A DNA stretch of 37,617 nucleotides from Rubrivivax sp. (GTDB lineage: Bacteria; Pseudomonadota; Gammaproteobacteria; Burkholderiales; Burkholderiaceae_C): NCBI GenBank assembly GCA_026785885.1, contig JAJAZC010000067.1, forward strand, positions 1-37,617, in the 5' to 3' direction. Positions 26,001 to 33,254 of the stretch are shown one piece after another. The stretch's first letter is position 1, and each line of letters begins with the position of its first letter. The notes beneath the pieces were generated by a model that had not been told where the DNA came from, searched no databases, and saw nothing but the letters and a program-made list of their open reading frames with translations. The position numbers and the translations under genes were made by a program.

Positions 26001-26504
26001 ATGATCGCTTCGAAACGTTTCCGGCTCCAGGCTCCGGCCTGTGCTCTGGCTTTGGCTTTGGCTATTGCGCTGTCGGCCGGCGCCGCCGGCGCGCAGACCA
26101 CCGTCGCCGACGCCTGGGTGCGCGGCACGGTGCCGCAGCAAAAGGCCACCGGCCTGTTCGCCACCATTACGTCGGCCCAGGGCGGCCGGCTCGTCGAAGC
26201 GCTCTCGCCGGCCGCCGGCGTGGTCGAGATTCACGAGATGTCGATGGACGGCAACGTCATGCGCATGCGCGCGCTGCCCGCTGGCCTGGCGCTGCCGGCC
26301 GGGCAGCCCGTGTCACTGAAGCCGGGCGGTTATCACCTGATGCTGCTGGACCTTAAACAGCCGCTCAAAGCCGGCGACAGCGTCAGCGTGACGCTGGTCG
26401 TCGAAGGCGCGGACAAGCAGCGCCAGAACATTGAAGTCAAAGCGCTGGTGCGGCCGCTGGCTGGCGCAGCTGCGGCAGCGCCGCACGGCGAGCACAAACA
26501 CTGA
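26001..26504 (+). CDS. Periplasmic copper chaperone PCu(A)C
   Basis: Secreted Cu(I) chaperone of 167 residues. The signal peptide is clear (ALALALAIALSAGAAGAQ, cleavage after AGA). The mature protein begins VADAWVRGTVPQQKATGLFAT and carries the copper ligands of the H(M)X10MX21HXM type: EIHEMSMDGNVMRMRALP, then GGYHLMLLDL. The C-terminus ends HGEHKH, a His-rich extension that may add copper affinity. Family members deliver copper to the CuA site of cytochrome c oxidase, often with a Sco protein; no oxidase or Sco gene is in the window, though a TlpA-like lipoprotein gene lies 3.4 kb away. It is convergent with the TonB receptor gene (21-bp gap). Identity is firm. Confidence 0.93.
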   Translation: MIASKRFRLQAPACALALALAIALSAGAAGAQTTVADAWVRGTVPQQKATGLFATITSAQGGRLVEALSPAAGVVEIHEMSMDGNVMRMRALPAGLALPAGQPVSLKPGGYHLMLLDLKQPLKAGDSVSVTLVVEGADKQRQNIEVKALVRPLAGAAAAAPHGEHKH

Positions 26505-26525
26505 CCGCTTGCCGACGGCGGCGCC

Positions 26526-28598
26526 TTAGAACGCTGCACGCAGCGTCACCCGTAGCGTGCGTGGCTCGGCCGGGTGCACGTGGCGGTCGGCCACCGGCGC
26601 AGCCTCACCCGGCAGTTGCGATTCATAGAAGTACTGGATGTCGTCGACCTTGCGGTTGCCCAGGTTGAACACGTCCAGCGTCAGTTCGGCGTGCTGGCCG
26701 ACCTTGCGGCTGACGCGCAGGTTGGTGGTCAGCGACGCCTGCGAGCGTTGGCTGCCGTCTTCGATCAACGCGCCGCTGCCCAGATAGCGCCACTGCAGGC
26801 TGGCGCTCCAGGGTCCCAGCTCGCGCAGCGTGATGGCCAGCGAAGCCACGCGGTCGACCGAATTGGGAATGCGGTCGCCGTCGGCAAAACGCGCGTGGGT
26901 CCACGCGAAGTCAGCATCGAACAAAAACCACGGCACCGGCGTCCAGCGGTTGTTCCACTCGACACCGCGGCGCCGGCTGGCTGCGCTGGCCTCGGTGGCG
27001 CCGGCGTCGCCGATGTAGACCAGCTCGGAGTCGGACTGCAGCTGCCACAGCGCCAGCGAGCTTTGCAGGCCGCGCAGCGCCTCGGCGCGGGCGCCGATCT
27101 CGATGCCGCTCGCGGCCACCAGCGGCGGTACGGCGTCGACCCGGCTGCCGGTCTTGGGGTCGATGCGCGCGGTGGTGCCGCGGGCGTCGTTGCTGTGCAG
27201 GCCGCGGCCAGCGTTGAAGAAGAACTCGGTCTTCGGCAGGCTGGGAAACGGCCCGGCTACCAGTGACAGCTTCGGTGAGACCTGCGTGTCGCGGCTGCTG
27301 CCACCGTTGGCCGGCAAGGTCAGCGCATCGACCTTGGCGCGCAGGTGGTCGGCGCGCAAGCCGATCACTGCACGCAGCTGCGGCGTGAAGCTCAGTGCCG
27401 TCTGCGCATAAGCGCCCAGCAAGGCCTGTTGCACCTTGTCTTCACGCACCGTGGCGGTGGTCTGGCGAGCCACCGCGTCGAACAGGCCGACGCGGATGCG
27501 GTCCTGCCGCAGCGTCAGGCCGAATTCACTGCGTGCGTCCAGCCCCGCGAGTGCGTGGTTGAAGGCGTGGCTGGCCTGCCCGCCGAGCACGCTGCGACGG
27601 TCCTGCTGCTTGAAATGGTCGCCGTCGGCGGGGCGCTCCAATGCATAGGTGAAGTTGGAGTTGAGGTTCAGCCGGTAGCGGATGGCGTAGGCGCCCACCC
27701 GCGTCCGGGCAGCGCTGGCACTGCTGTCGTTGCGGTGCCACTCACCAGACAGGCTGCTGCGAGAGGTGTCGCCGCCGGTGGTCGCATCCAGCGAATCGAA
27801 GCGGCCAAAGGGCTGGCCATTGAAGGTGCCCGCATCGATCAGGCGCTGCGGCACTTGGTCGGTTGCGGTCCAGCGCGCGCTGTAGTCCATAACGCTGGCG
27901 CTCCAGCCGGCGGCTGCGCTGCCGCCGCTGAGGGTCAGCACGCCGTTGCGTTTGCGCATGCGCTCGGGCACGGCCCACGGGCCGTCGTTGCCCATGGCCT
28001 CGAAGGCGCCCAGCACCGTGAGGCCGCCGCCGGCGTCGAAAGAAGCGCCGGCGACACCGCGCCGGTAGCGGCCCTCGCCCAGCGACACCTGCGCAAAGTT
28101 TTCGTCCAGCCGCGTGCTGTAGGCGATGTCGGCGGCGCCTGCGGATGCAAAGTCACCGCTCTTGGCGAAGTACGGGCCTTTGCGGTACTCGATGCGCTGC
28201 ACCAGCTCGGGCATCAAAAAGTTCAGATCGGTGTAGCCCTGGCCGTGGCCGTGCGTGGGCATGTTGACCGGCATGCCGGCCACCGACGTGGCGAAGTCGG
28301 TGCCGTGGTCGAGGTTGAAGCCGCGCAGGAAATACTGGTTGGCTTTGCCGTCACCGGAGTGCTGCGTGACGATGACGCCGGGCACGAACTCCAGCACTTC
28401 GCCCGGGCGCAGAGCGGGCCGGCTCTTGAGCAAGGCCGATCCGATTACGCCTTGCGATGCGGCGTCGCTGCTGCCGACGGCGTTGTCGTAGTGGCCTTGA
28501 ATGACGATGGATGGCGGCGCGGAGGATGTCTGGGCGGTTGCCAAAGACGGGACGAGCAGCGCCGCGGCGGCGGCCGCTGCGAGCGGTTTGCGTTGCAT
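26526..28598 (-). CDS. TonB-dependent outer-membrane receptor, probably metal-related
   Basis: Outer-membrane beta-barrel precursor of 690 residues. It has a signal peptide (LAAAAAAALLVPSLATA), a TonB-box-like IVIQGHY near the mature N-terminus, a plug domain (LEFVPGVIVTQHSGDGKANQ, FLRGFNLDHGTDFA, ELVQRIEYRKGPY) and a barrel ending in the aromatic FTL-like terminus RVTLRAAF. The plug includes THGHGQGYTDLN, a His-bearing stretch. The start has AGGAG eight bases upstream. It lies directly downstream of a His-rich membrane protein gene, with a strong hairpin between, and tail to tail with a copper chaperone. That context suggests uptake of a transition metal complex (Zn, Ni, Co or Cu); no Fur or Zur box is visible. 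Receptor call is certain, substrate is inference. Confidence 0.92.
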   Translation of the reverse strand: MQRKPLAAAAAAALLVPSLATAQTSSAPPSIVIQGHYDNAVGSSDAASQGVIGSALLKSRPALRPGEVLEFVPGVIVTQHSGDGKANQYFLRGFNLDHGTDFATSVAGMPVNMPTHGHGQGYTDLNFLMPELVQRIEYRKGPYFAKSGDFASAGAADIAYSTRLDENFAQVSLGEGRYRRGVAGASFDAGGGLTVLGAFEAMGNDGPWAVPERMRKRNGVLTLSGGSAAAGWSASVMDYSARWTATDQVPQRLIDAGTFNGQPFGRFDSLDATTGGDTSRSSLSGEWHRNDSSASAARTRVGAYAIRYRLNLNSNFTYALERPADGDHFKQQDRRSVLGGQASHAFNHALAGLDARSEFGLTLRQDRIRVGLFDAVARQTTATVREDKVQQALLGAYAQTALSFTPQLRAVIGLRADHLRAKVDALTLPANGGSSRDTQVSPKLSLVAGPFPSLPKTEFFFNAGRGLHSNDARGTTARIDPKTGSRVDAVPPLVAASGIEIGARAEALRGLQSSLALWQLQSDSELVYIGDAGATEASAASRRRGVEWNNRWTPVPWFLFDADFAWTHARFADGDRIPNSVDRVASLAITLRELGPWSASLQWRYLGSGALIEDGSQRSQASLTTNLRVSRKVGQHAELTLDVFNLGNRKVDDIQYFYESQLPGEAAPVADRHVHPAEPRTLRVTLRAAF

Positions 28599-28679
28599 GG
28601 GATGAAGCTCCTGAATGGGCTGCGGGTGTCCGCGAGCCGCACGCTTGTAGGCACGCAGCTGCGGCGATCGGCATCACGT

Positions 28680-28701
28680 GGCGGCCCTGTGCAGGGCCGC
28701 C
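28680..28701 (-). promoter_or_regulatory. Intercistronic hairpin between His-rich gene and TonB receptor
   Basis: A perfect 10-bp inverted repeat, GGCGGCCCTG-TG-CAGGGCCGCC, begins one or two bases past the stop of the His-rich gene and about 80 bp before the receptor start. There is no T-run on the minus strand, so it may stabilise the upstream mRNA or attenuate the receptor gene rather than end transcription. Confidence 0.5.
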
Positions 28702-28702
28702 T

Positions 28703-29215
28703 TCAGGCGCTGCGTGGCGGCCTGAACAGGAGGCGGTTCGGCGCCGGCTTGATGGCCCAGGGCCGGTGCCCGCACAGCACGGCTCCGGTGGCGCCGCGGC
28801 CAGCGGCCCATGTGCTGCCCACGGCCAGCAGCGCCATCGCGCAGGTCAGTGCAAAGGCCAGCGCGTCGGCTGCTTCGCCGGCGGCCGTGGCCATCGGCAC
28901 GACGCTGGCGTCAGTAGGGTCGTGCGCGTGCCGCTGGCCTTCGGCGTGTGCATGTGCATGTGCATGGGCATGCGTGTGTCCATGCGCGTGTCCATGCGCG
29001 TAAGCGGAGCCAGTGCCGTGGTCCTTCCCGTGTTGAAAGAAGGCCGCCACGGCCGCTGCGCCATCCACCCGGTGCTGGTGCAGCGGCCCCTGGCCCAATG
29101 CAATGGCTGCAGCCAGCCCTTGCCAGGCCAGCAGGCCGGCGACATACAGCGCCACCAGCCGCATCAGCGGGCTGACCCGGCATGGGCCTGAACGGGGGCG
29201 TTGTAGCGTGGACAT
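28703..29215 (-). CDS. Membrane protein with a His-rich loop, putative metal binding
   Basis: Protein of about 170 residues from ATG at 29215; ATG at 29164 (MRLVALYVAG) would give a shorter form. It has an N-terminal hydrophobic helix (LVALYVAGLLAWQGLAAAIAL), a hydrophilic middle with alternating histidines (HGHAHGHTHAHAHAHAHAEG, then RHAHD), a second hydrophobic helix (ALAFALTCAMALLAVGSTWA) and a basic tail. The loop between the helices is most simply periplasmic. Alternating His residues bind Zn, Ni, Co or Cu. It is not a recognisable CbtB, HupE or cation efflux protein. The DNA of the loop is built from short GCATGT-like repeats, so loop length may vary between strains. It precedes the TonB receptor on the same strand, which suggests a joint metal role. 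Confidence 0.7.
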   Translation of the reverse strand: MSTLQRPRSGPCRVSPLMRLVALYVAGLLAWQGLAAAIALGQGPLHQHRVDGAAAVAAFFQHGKDHGTGSAYAHGHAHGHTHAHAHAHAHAEGQRHAHDPTDASVVPMATAAGEAADALAFALTCAMALLAVGSTWAAGRGATGAVLCGHRPWAIKPAPNRLLFRPPRSA

Positions 29216-29299
29216 GTTCTGGTGGCCACGCAGCCGCACGTGCCGCAGATGCGGCCAGTAGGTCGGCGCAGAGGTTTGGAAAACCTTGGGGTCGCCGTA

Positions 29300-29878
29300 C
29301 TAACGATTGAGCGCTTTCAGCGCCTGCTTGATGCCGTCGCTGACGCCGGTGTCGGCCGCCAGCGCCTTGACTGCCGCCAGCGCTTCACGCTCGCTGTAAC
29401 CCAGCGACTGCAGGGCCTGCGCAATATCACTTTGTGCGTCACTCGCCGGGGCGCTGCCGGCGGGCATCGACAGGTCGGCACCGAGCTTGCCTTTCAATTC
29501 CAGCAGCAGCCGCTCCGCTGTTTTCTTGCCGATGCCGGGCACCTTGACCAGCCGCGCGCCGTCCTGGCGGCTGACCGCAGCGGCCAGCTCGGCGACGCTC
29601 AGGCCCGACAGGACGGACAGCGCCGTGCGCGAGCCGACACCGCTGATCTTGACCAGCTCTTTGAAGGTCGAGCGCTCGCCGCTGGTCAAAAAGCCGAACA
29701 AGATTTGTGCGTCCTCGCGCACGACAAAGTGCGTCAGAAGGACCACGCGCTCACCGATGGCGGGCAGGTTGAAGAAGCTGCTCATCGGCACGTCGAGCTG
29801 GTAGCCGACGCCACCCACATCCACCAGCACCTGCGGCGGCTGCTTGTCGGCCAGCACACCGCTGATGCGGCCGATCAT
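29300..29878 (-). CDS. ruvA: Holliday junction branch migration complex subunit RuvA
   Basis: Tetrameric junction-binding subunit that positions RuvB, 192 residues, normal length. Domain I begins [32 protein letters not shown]; domain II has the two helix-hairpin-helix motifs [16 protein letters not shown] and [19 protein letters not shown]; a flexible linker ([12 protein letters not shown]) leads to domain III ([19 protein letters not shown]) that contacts RuvB. The ATG overlaps the stop of the upstream TlpA-like gene as ATGA, so translation is coupled to a redox lipoprotein, an odd partner. No ruvC is in the window. The His-rich gene follows 84 bp downstream. Identity is certain. Confidence 0.96.
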   Translation of the reverse strand: MIGRISGVLADKQPPQVLVDVGGVGYQLDVPMSSFFNLPAIGERVVLLTHFVVREDAQILFGFLTSGERSTFKELVKISGVGSRTALSVLSGLSVAELAAAVSRQDGARLVKVPGIGKKTAERLLLELKGKLGADLSMPAGSAPASDAQSDIAQALQSLGYSEREALAAVKALAADTGVSDGIKQALKALNR

Positions 29879-30411
29879 GTTTCAGCCAGCAGCTTTTCGA
29901 CCAGCGCGTGCAGCTCGTCGAAATCGGGCTCGCCGACGTAGCGCTTGGCGATGGCGCCCTTTTTGTCGATGAGGTAGGTCGTTGGTGTCAGGCGCACATC
30001 CGGGAAGGCCCGTGCGATGGCGCCCGTGTTGTCGATGACGACGCCGAAAGGCAGTTGCCGGCTCTGCGCAAAGTTGGCCACGTACGCCGGTGGGTCGTAG
30101 CTCATCGCCACGGCCAGGGTCTCGAAGCCGCGGGCCTGGTACTTCTTGTGCGTGGCCACCAGCGCCGGCATTTCCTTAACGCAGGTGACGCAGCTGGTGG
30201 CCCAGAAGTTGACCAGCACGACCTTGCCGCGCAATGCATCGGTGGAGGCTTTGGCGCCATCCAGCAGCGTGTAGCTGAAGCTCGGTGCCGGATCGCGCCC
30301 ACTGCAGCCGACCAAGCCGCCCGTGGCTGCGAGCAGTGCAGTGGCTGCGGCCATTGCGCCTGCGGTTGCCAACAGGCTGCGGCGCGGGGCAAGATGCTTG
30401 GACGCAGACAT
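29875..30411 (-). CDS. TlpA/ResA-like thioredoxin-fold lipoprotein
   Basis: Membrane-tethered periplasmic thiol-disulphide protein of about 178 residues. The signal has twin arginines (PRRSLLA) and a lipobox LVGC with lipidated Cys at about 36. The thioredoxin fold follows: [25 protein letters not shown] with active site CVTC, then the cis-proline segment [21 protein letters not shown] replaces the more usual WASWC..C. Relatives reduce cytochrome c or CuA-site cysteines, which would suit the copper chaperone nearby; this is inference. Start ATG at 30411 is directly preceded by an in-frame GTG. It is divergent from the DUF4197 gene with only about 15 bp between start codons. Confidence 0.9.
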   Translation of the reverse strand: MSASKHLAPRRSLLATAGAMAAATALLAATGGLVGCSGRDPAPSFSYTLLDGAKASTDALRGKVVLVNFWATSCVTCVKEMPALVATHKKYQARGFETLAVAMSYDPPAYVANFAQSRQLPFGVVIDNTGAIARAFPDVRLTPTTYLIDKKGAIAKRYVGEPDFDELHALVEKLLAET

Positions 30412-30426
30412 CACAGGAGACTTTGC

Positions 30427-31113
30427 ATGAGACGGCGCGAGTTTACGGCAGGGTCCTGTGGCCTGTTGCTGCCCTGGGGCTCGTTGGTGCCGGGCCCGGC
30501 CCAGGCGGCAATCAACGAAGTGGATGCCGCCAGCGGCGTGCGCGCGGCGCTGGAGCGCGGTGCTCTGGCCGCGGTGTCGCTACTGGGCCGCACCGACGGC
30601 TTCCTCGGCAACCCGCAGGTGCGCATCGCGTTGCCGGGCTTCTTGAACGATGCCGCCAGGCTCCTGCGCGCCGCCGGCCAGGGCCGCAAGCTCGACGATC
30701 TGGTGACGGCGATGAACCGCGGCGCAGAAGCAGCTGTGCCGATGGCCAGGACGCTGTTTGTCAGCACCGTCAAGGCCATCAGCGTCGAAGACGCGTTGCA
30801 GCTAGTGCGCGGCGGGGGTACATCGGTGACTGACTTCTTCGCTGGCAAGACGCGCTCACCGTTGGCAGAGAAATTCTTGCCCATCGTCACGCAGGCCACC
30901 GACAAAGTCTCGCTGGCCCATCGCTACAACGCGGTGGCCGGCAGGGCTGCGGCGCTTGGCCTGCTGAAGGGGCCGGATGCCAACGTGCAGCAGTACGTGA
31001 CCGGGCGTGCGCTGGACGGGCTGTTTCTGATGATTGGCGAAGAGGAAAAGAAGATCCGCGCCGACCCCGTGCGCTCCGGCAGTGCGATTCTGCGCAAGGT
31101 GTTCGGCGGCTGA
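30427..31113 (+). CDS. DUF4197 domain protein, exported
   Basis: Protein of 228 residues. The N-terminus MRRREFTAGSCGLLLPWGSL looks like a twin-arginine signal (RRREF, then hydrophobic run, cleavage near AQA). The body fits DUF4197: ALERGALAAVSLLGRTDGFLGNPQVRIALPGFL, AMNRGAEAAVPMARTLFVSTV, ISVEDALQLVRGG, then TDFFAGKTRSPL, VTGRALDGLFLMIGEEEKKIRADP and a terminal AILRKVFGG. Function is unknown; family members are mostly periplasmic, helical proteins. ATG at 30427 has GGAG eight bases upstream. An intrinsic terminator lies about 80 bp downstream, so this is probably a single-gene transcript. Confidence 0.88.
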   Translation: MRRREFTAGSCGLLLPWGSLVPGPAQAAINEVDAASGVRAALERGALAAVSLLGRTDGFLGNPQVRIALPGFLNDAARLLRAAGQGRKLDDLVTAMNRGAEAAVPMARTLFVSTVKAISVEDALQLVRGGGTSVTDFFAGKTRSPLAEKFLPIVTQATDKVSLAHRYNAVAGRAAALGLLKGPDANVQQYVTGRALDGLFLMIGEEEKKIRADPVRSGSAILRKVFGG

Positions 31114-31194
31114 AGCGCCGCTGGCTTGGATGGCTGTCTGCGACAGCTGATCGTCGACAGCCGAGAGCCGATCGCCAGTTGCTGGTGGCAACCC

Positions 31195-31221
31195 GCACTT
31201 GCCGATTGGCAAGGTGCTTTT
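31195..31221 (+). terminator. Intrinsic terminator after the DUF4197 gene
   Basis: Stem GCAC-TTGCC paired with GGCAA-G-GTGC (one bulged base), GATT loop, followed by CTTTT on the plus strand. This is the best-formed intrinsic terminator in the window. It ends just before the convergent sensor-like gene. Confidence 0.7.
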
Positions 31222-31237
31222 GGCTGTAGTCGGCTGG

Positions 31238-32413
31238 CTACGGCTTGCTGCCGGGGTTTGCGGAGGCTCCGGCGGCTTCCTCAGCGCGAGACAGCTCGAA
31301 GGACAGCGCCTCCGGCAGCGCGGCCATGATGGCGTCGCGGCCGACGCTGGCGAACTGGCGGCCGCCCAAGTTCAGCACCTCGAAGGCCCGGCCCTGCTCG
31401 GCAATGCGCACGAAGACCAGGCTCGGCACTTCAGCCAGCATTTCGGTGCGCAGCCGCTCGAAGTGATCACCGGCCAGCGCTGCTTCGTAGACCACCGCGT
31501 GCGGCATGCCGTCGGTGACGAGTTGGTAGGCCTCATCGACCGAGTTGACGAAATCGATCATCAGCCCCATTGGCCGCAGCGCAGCCCGCACGACGTTGCG
31601 CACCTCGCGCCGCGCCGCCAGCACCATGATGTGGCGGCCAGCCAGTGGCTGCGAGTTGTGGGCCTGCGATTCGCGCTCGGATCTGTCCACCGACGGTAGG
31701 CCGGCCAGTCGTGGCGCCAGGGTTTGCGGAAACTCGAGCTTCAGCTCGGTCTTTCCGGGCACATCGCCGCGTGCGAGCACCAGGCCCAGCACGCCGGCGG
31801 TTTGTTGCAACAAGCGCCAGGCCATGGTGTCCAGGCGCGCTTCATGCTCAGGTGCGGCCCGGCCTTGCGGCACGTCGACTTCGTCGGCCGGCTGGTGGGC
31901 GAAGGCCACGGTAAAGCAAGCATGTGCCGGCCAGCTCTTAATGGCTACCGTCAGGTCGATACGCGAGACAGCGTGTTCAAAGCTCCAGTCCAGCGTCGTC
32001 TGCAGCAGCGAGAACAACAGCGTGCTGTCGCTCATCACCTCGGCCGCGTTGAGCACCTGGCGAATCTCGATGCCTCGGGCGTCGATTTCACGGCCGCGCT
32101 GGCGCAGCGCTTCGCTCAACAGGCCGGTGAGGTCCAGCCGTTCGTTGGCCAGCTGCACCCGGCCGTTGCCCAGCCGCACGACTTGCTGGCCCATGATGCC
32201 GGCGCGGCGGGCGCGGTCGATCTCTTCACGCAACAGGCGCAGGCCTGCGCGGTCGATCTTGCCAGTGGCCGCCAGTGTCGTCACGCGTTCCAGCGCCGAC
32301 GACAACGTGGCAGCGACCTCGCTGCCTAACTGCGCCACCAGCGCCTGCGGGTCCAGCGGCTCGGCCAGGCGCCGGCCCAGCGGCAGTGCGCCGGGGTGAT
32401 CAGTCAGGTCCAT
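31238..32413 (-). CDS. Degenerate sensor-kinase/receiver-like protein
   Basis: Soluble protein of 391 residues. The first two thirds look like a histidine-kinase core: a helical hairpin (residues ~25-100), then an ATPase-like region with LLFSLLQTTLDWSFEHAVSRIDLTV in place of an N-box and LLQQTAGVLGLVLARG near the G2 position. No HisKA histidine motif, DxGxG or GxGxG box is evident. The last third has receiver topology (GRHIMVLAARREVRNVVRAAL, LVTDGMPHAVVYEAALAGD, VPSLVFVRIAE), but the phospho-acceptor aspartate is missing (VVYEAAL where VVxD is expected). It may be a non-catalytic scaffold or ligand sensor. No partner is adjacent. The domain reading is structural inference; it could also be annotated hypothetical. 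Confidence 0.68.
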   Translation of the reverse strand: MDLTDHPGALPLGRRLAEPLDPQALVAQLGSEVAATLSSALERVTTLAATGKIDRAGLRLLREEIDRARRAGIMGQQVVRLGNGRVQLANERLDLTGLLSEALRQRGREIDARGIEIRQVLNAAEVMSDSTLLFSLLQTTLDWSFEHAVSRIDLTVAIKSWPAHACFTVAFAHQPADEVDVPQGRAAPEHEARLDTMAWRLLQQTAGVLGLVLARGDVPGKTELKLEFPQTLAPRLAGLPSVDRSERESQAHNSQPLAGRHIMVLAARREVRNVVRAALRPMGLMIDFVNSVDEAYQLVTDGMPHAVVYEAALAGDHFERLRTEMLAEVPSLVFVRIAEQGRAFEVLNLGGRQFASVGRDAIMAALPEALSFELSRAEEAAGASANPGSKP

Positions 32414-32562
32414 CTGTGTCGTTCCATGCTCACCGCCCTGTGTTGGCCGGCCCGCGTCGAGATGTCGACCCGGTTTCCGGCACCGCGATATCTACTCCAC
32501 ATGCCATGCGCTAGCAAGGTTAGCACCTGCAGCTGCCACTGCGGCCGCACATGCCATCATTG

Positions 32563-32670
32563 TCGCTACTGCGGCTAGCGCCGCTCGTGCCGCCACTGCC
32601 GCTATCGCCGCTATCTCTACTACGGTGACTACCGCCGCTACATCCGCTACCGCCGCTACGTCCGCCAAGT
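32563..32670. repeat. 9-bp periodic repeat upstream of the lipoprotein gene
   Basis: About twelve imperfect 9-bp units, the clearest being CCGCTATCG, CCGCTACAT, CCGCTACCG and CCGCTACGT between 32599 and 32661. The tract lies in the 286-bp divergent gap between the sensor-like gene and the lipoprotein gene. In one frame it would encode Ala/Thr/Ser and stay open into the lipoprotein gene, in another Arg/Tyr; I do not think it is translated. Confidence 0.65.
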
Positions 32671-32699
32671 CCCCGCCAGGCGCTGCCGATAATGCCGTG

Positions 32700-33254
32700 A
32701 TGCCATCGCCGCCGAACCGTCACGCCGCTGTGGGCGCCCTGTTGGCCGCGGCACTGCTGGGCGGCTGCTCACCCGTACTGGACTGGCGCGAGGTGCGGCT
32801 GGCTGACAGCCGCGCCCAGGTGCTGATGCCGTGCAAGCCGTCGGCGCAGGAGCGCAACGTGTCGTTGGCAGGGCAGCCGGTGCGGCTGAGCCTGCATGCC
32901 TGCGCTGCCGGTGGGCAGACCTGGGGGATTGCGTTCGCCGATGTTGCGGAGCCGGGCCGTGTGGGTCCGGCCATGGCTGAGCTGGGCGCTTCGGCGGCCG
33001 GCAACATCGGCGCCGGGCGGCCTGGTCGAGCCGCCGCGGCGCGCCCTATAGCGCTGCAAGTGCCCGGCGCCACACCCCATGCGGCGAGCCAGCGCTGGCG
33101 CTTGCAAGGCACCCGTCCCGACGGCACGCCGCTGCACATGCAGCTTGCCGTTTTTGCCCACGGCACACGTGTGTTCCAGGCCACGGCCCTGGGTGAGCCG
33201 TTGGCCGACGATGCAGCCGACACCTTTTTCGGCGGTCTTCGCATCCGGCCATGA
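32700..33254 (+). CDS. Predicted lipoprotein, uncharacterised
   Basis: Protein of 184 residues. ATG at 32700 places a type II signal at the N-terminus (AVGALLAAALLGGC, lipidated Cys at about 22), which supports this start over the longer in-frame GTG at 32625 within the 9-bp repeat. The mature part has four cysteines at most and a pattern (VRLADSRAQVLMPCKPSAQER, VRLSLHACAAGGQTWGIAFADV, LHMQLAVFAHGTRVFQATALG, ADTFFGGLRI) seen in small secreted betaproteobacterial proteins without known function. The stop overlaps the MFS start as ATGA, so they are co-translated and possibly function together. Confidence 0.8.
   Translation: MPSPPNRHAAVGALLAAALLGGCSPVLDWREVRLADSRAQVLMPCKPSAQERNVSLAGQPVRLSLHACAAGGQTWGIAFADVAEPGRVGPAMAELGASAAGNIGAGRPGRAAAARPIALQVPGATPHAASQRWRLQGTRPDGTPLHMQLAVFAHGTRVFQATALGEPLADDAADTFFGGLRIRP

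Noticed and set aside
28511-29191. Plus-strand open frame across the His-rich gene
   Set aside because: It is antisense to a protein with clear membrane helices and His loop, and also crosses the receptor gene start.
29216-29299. Zur, Fur or nickel-regulator operator, or a cobalamin riboswitch, ahead of the metal genes
   Set aside because: I looked for AT-rich dyads and conserved B12-box wording upstream of the His-rich and receptor genes and found none.
32501-32578. 25-residue peptide rich in Cys and His (MPCASK...CRYCG)
   Set aside because: It arises from the TGC-rich start of the 9-bp repeat tract, with no ribosome site; too short to support without conservation.
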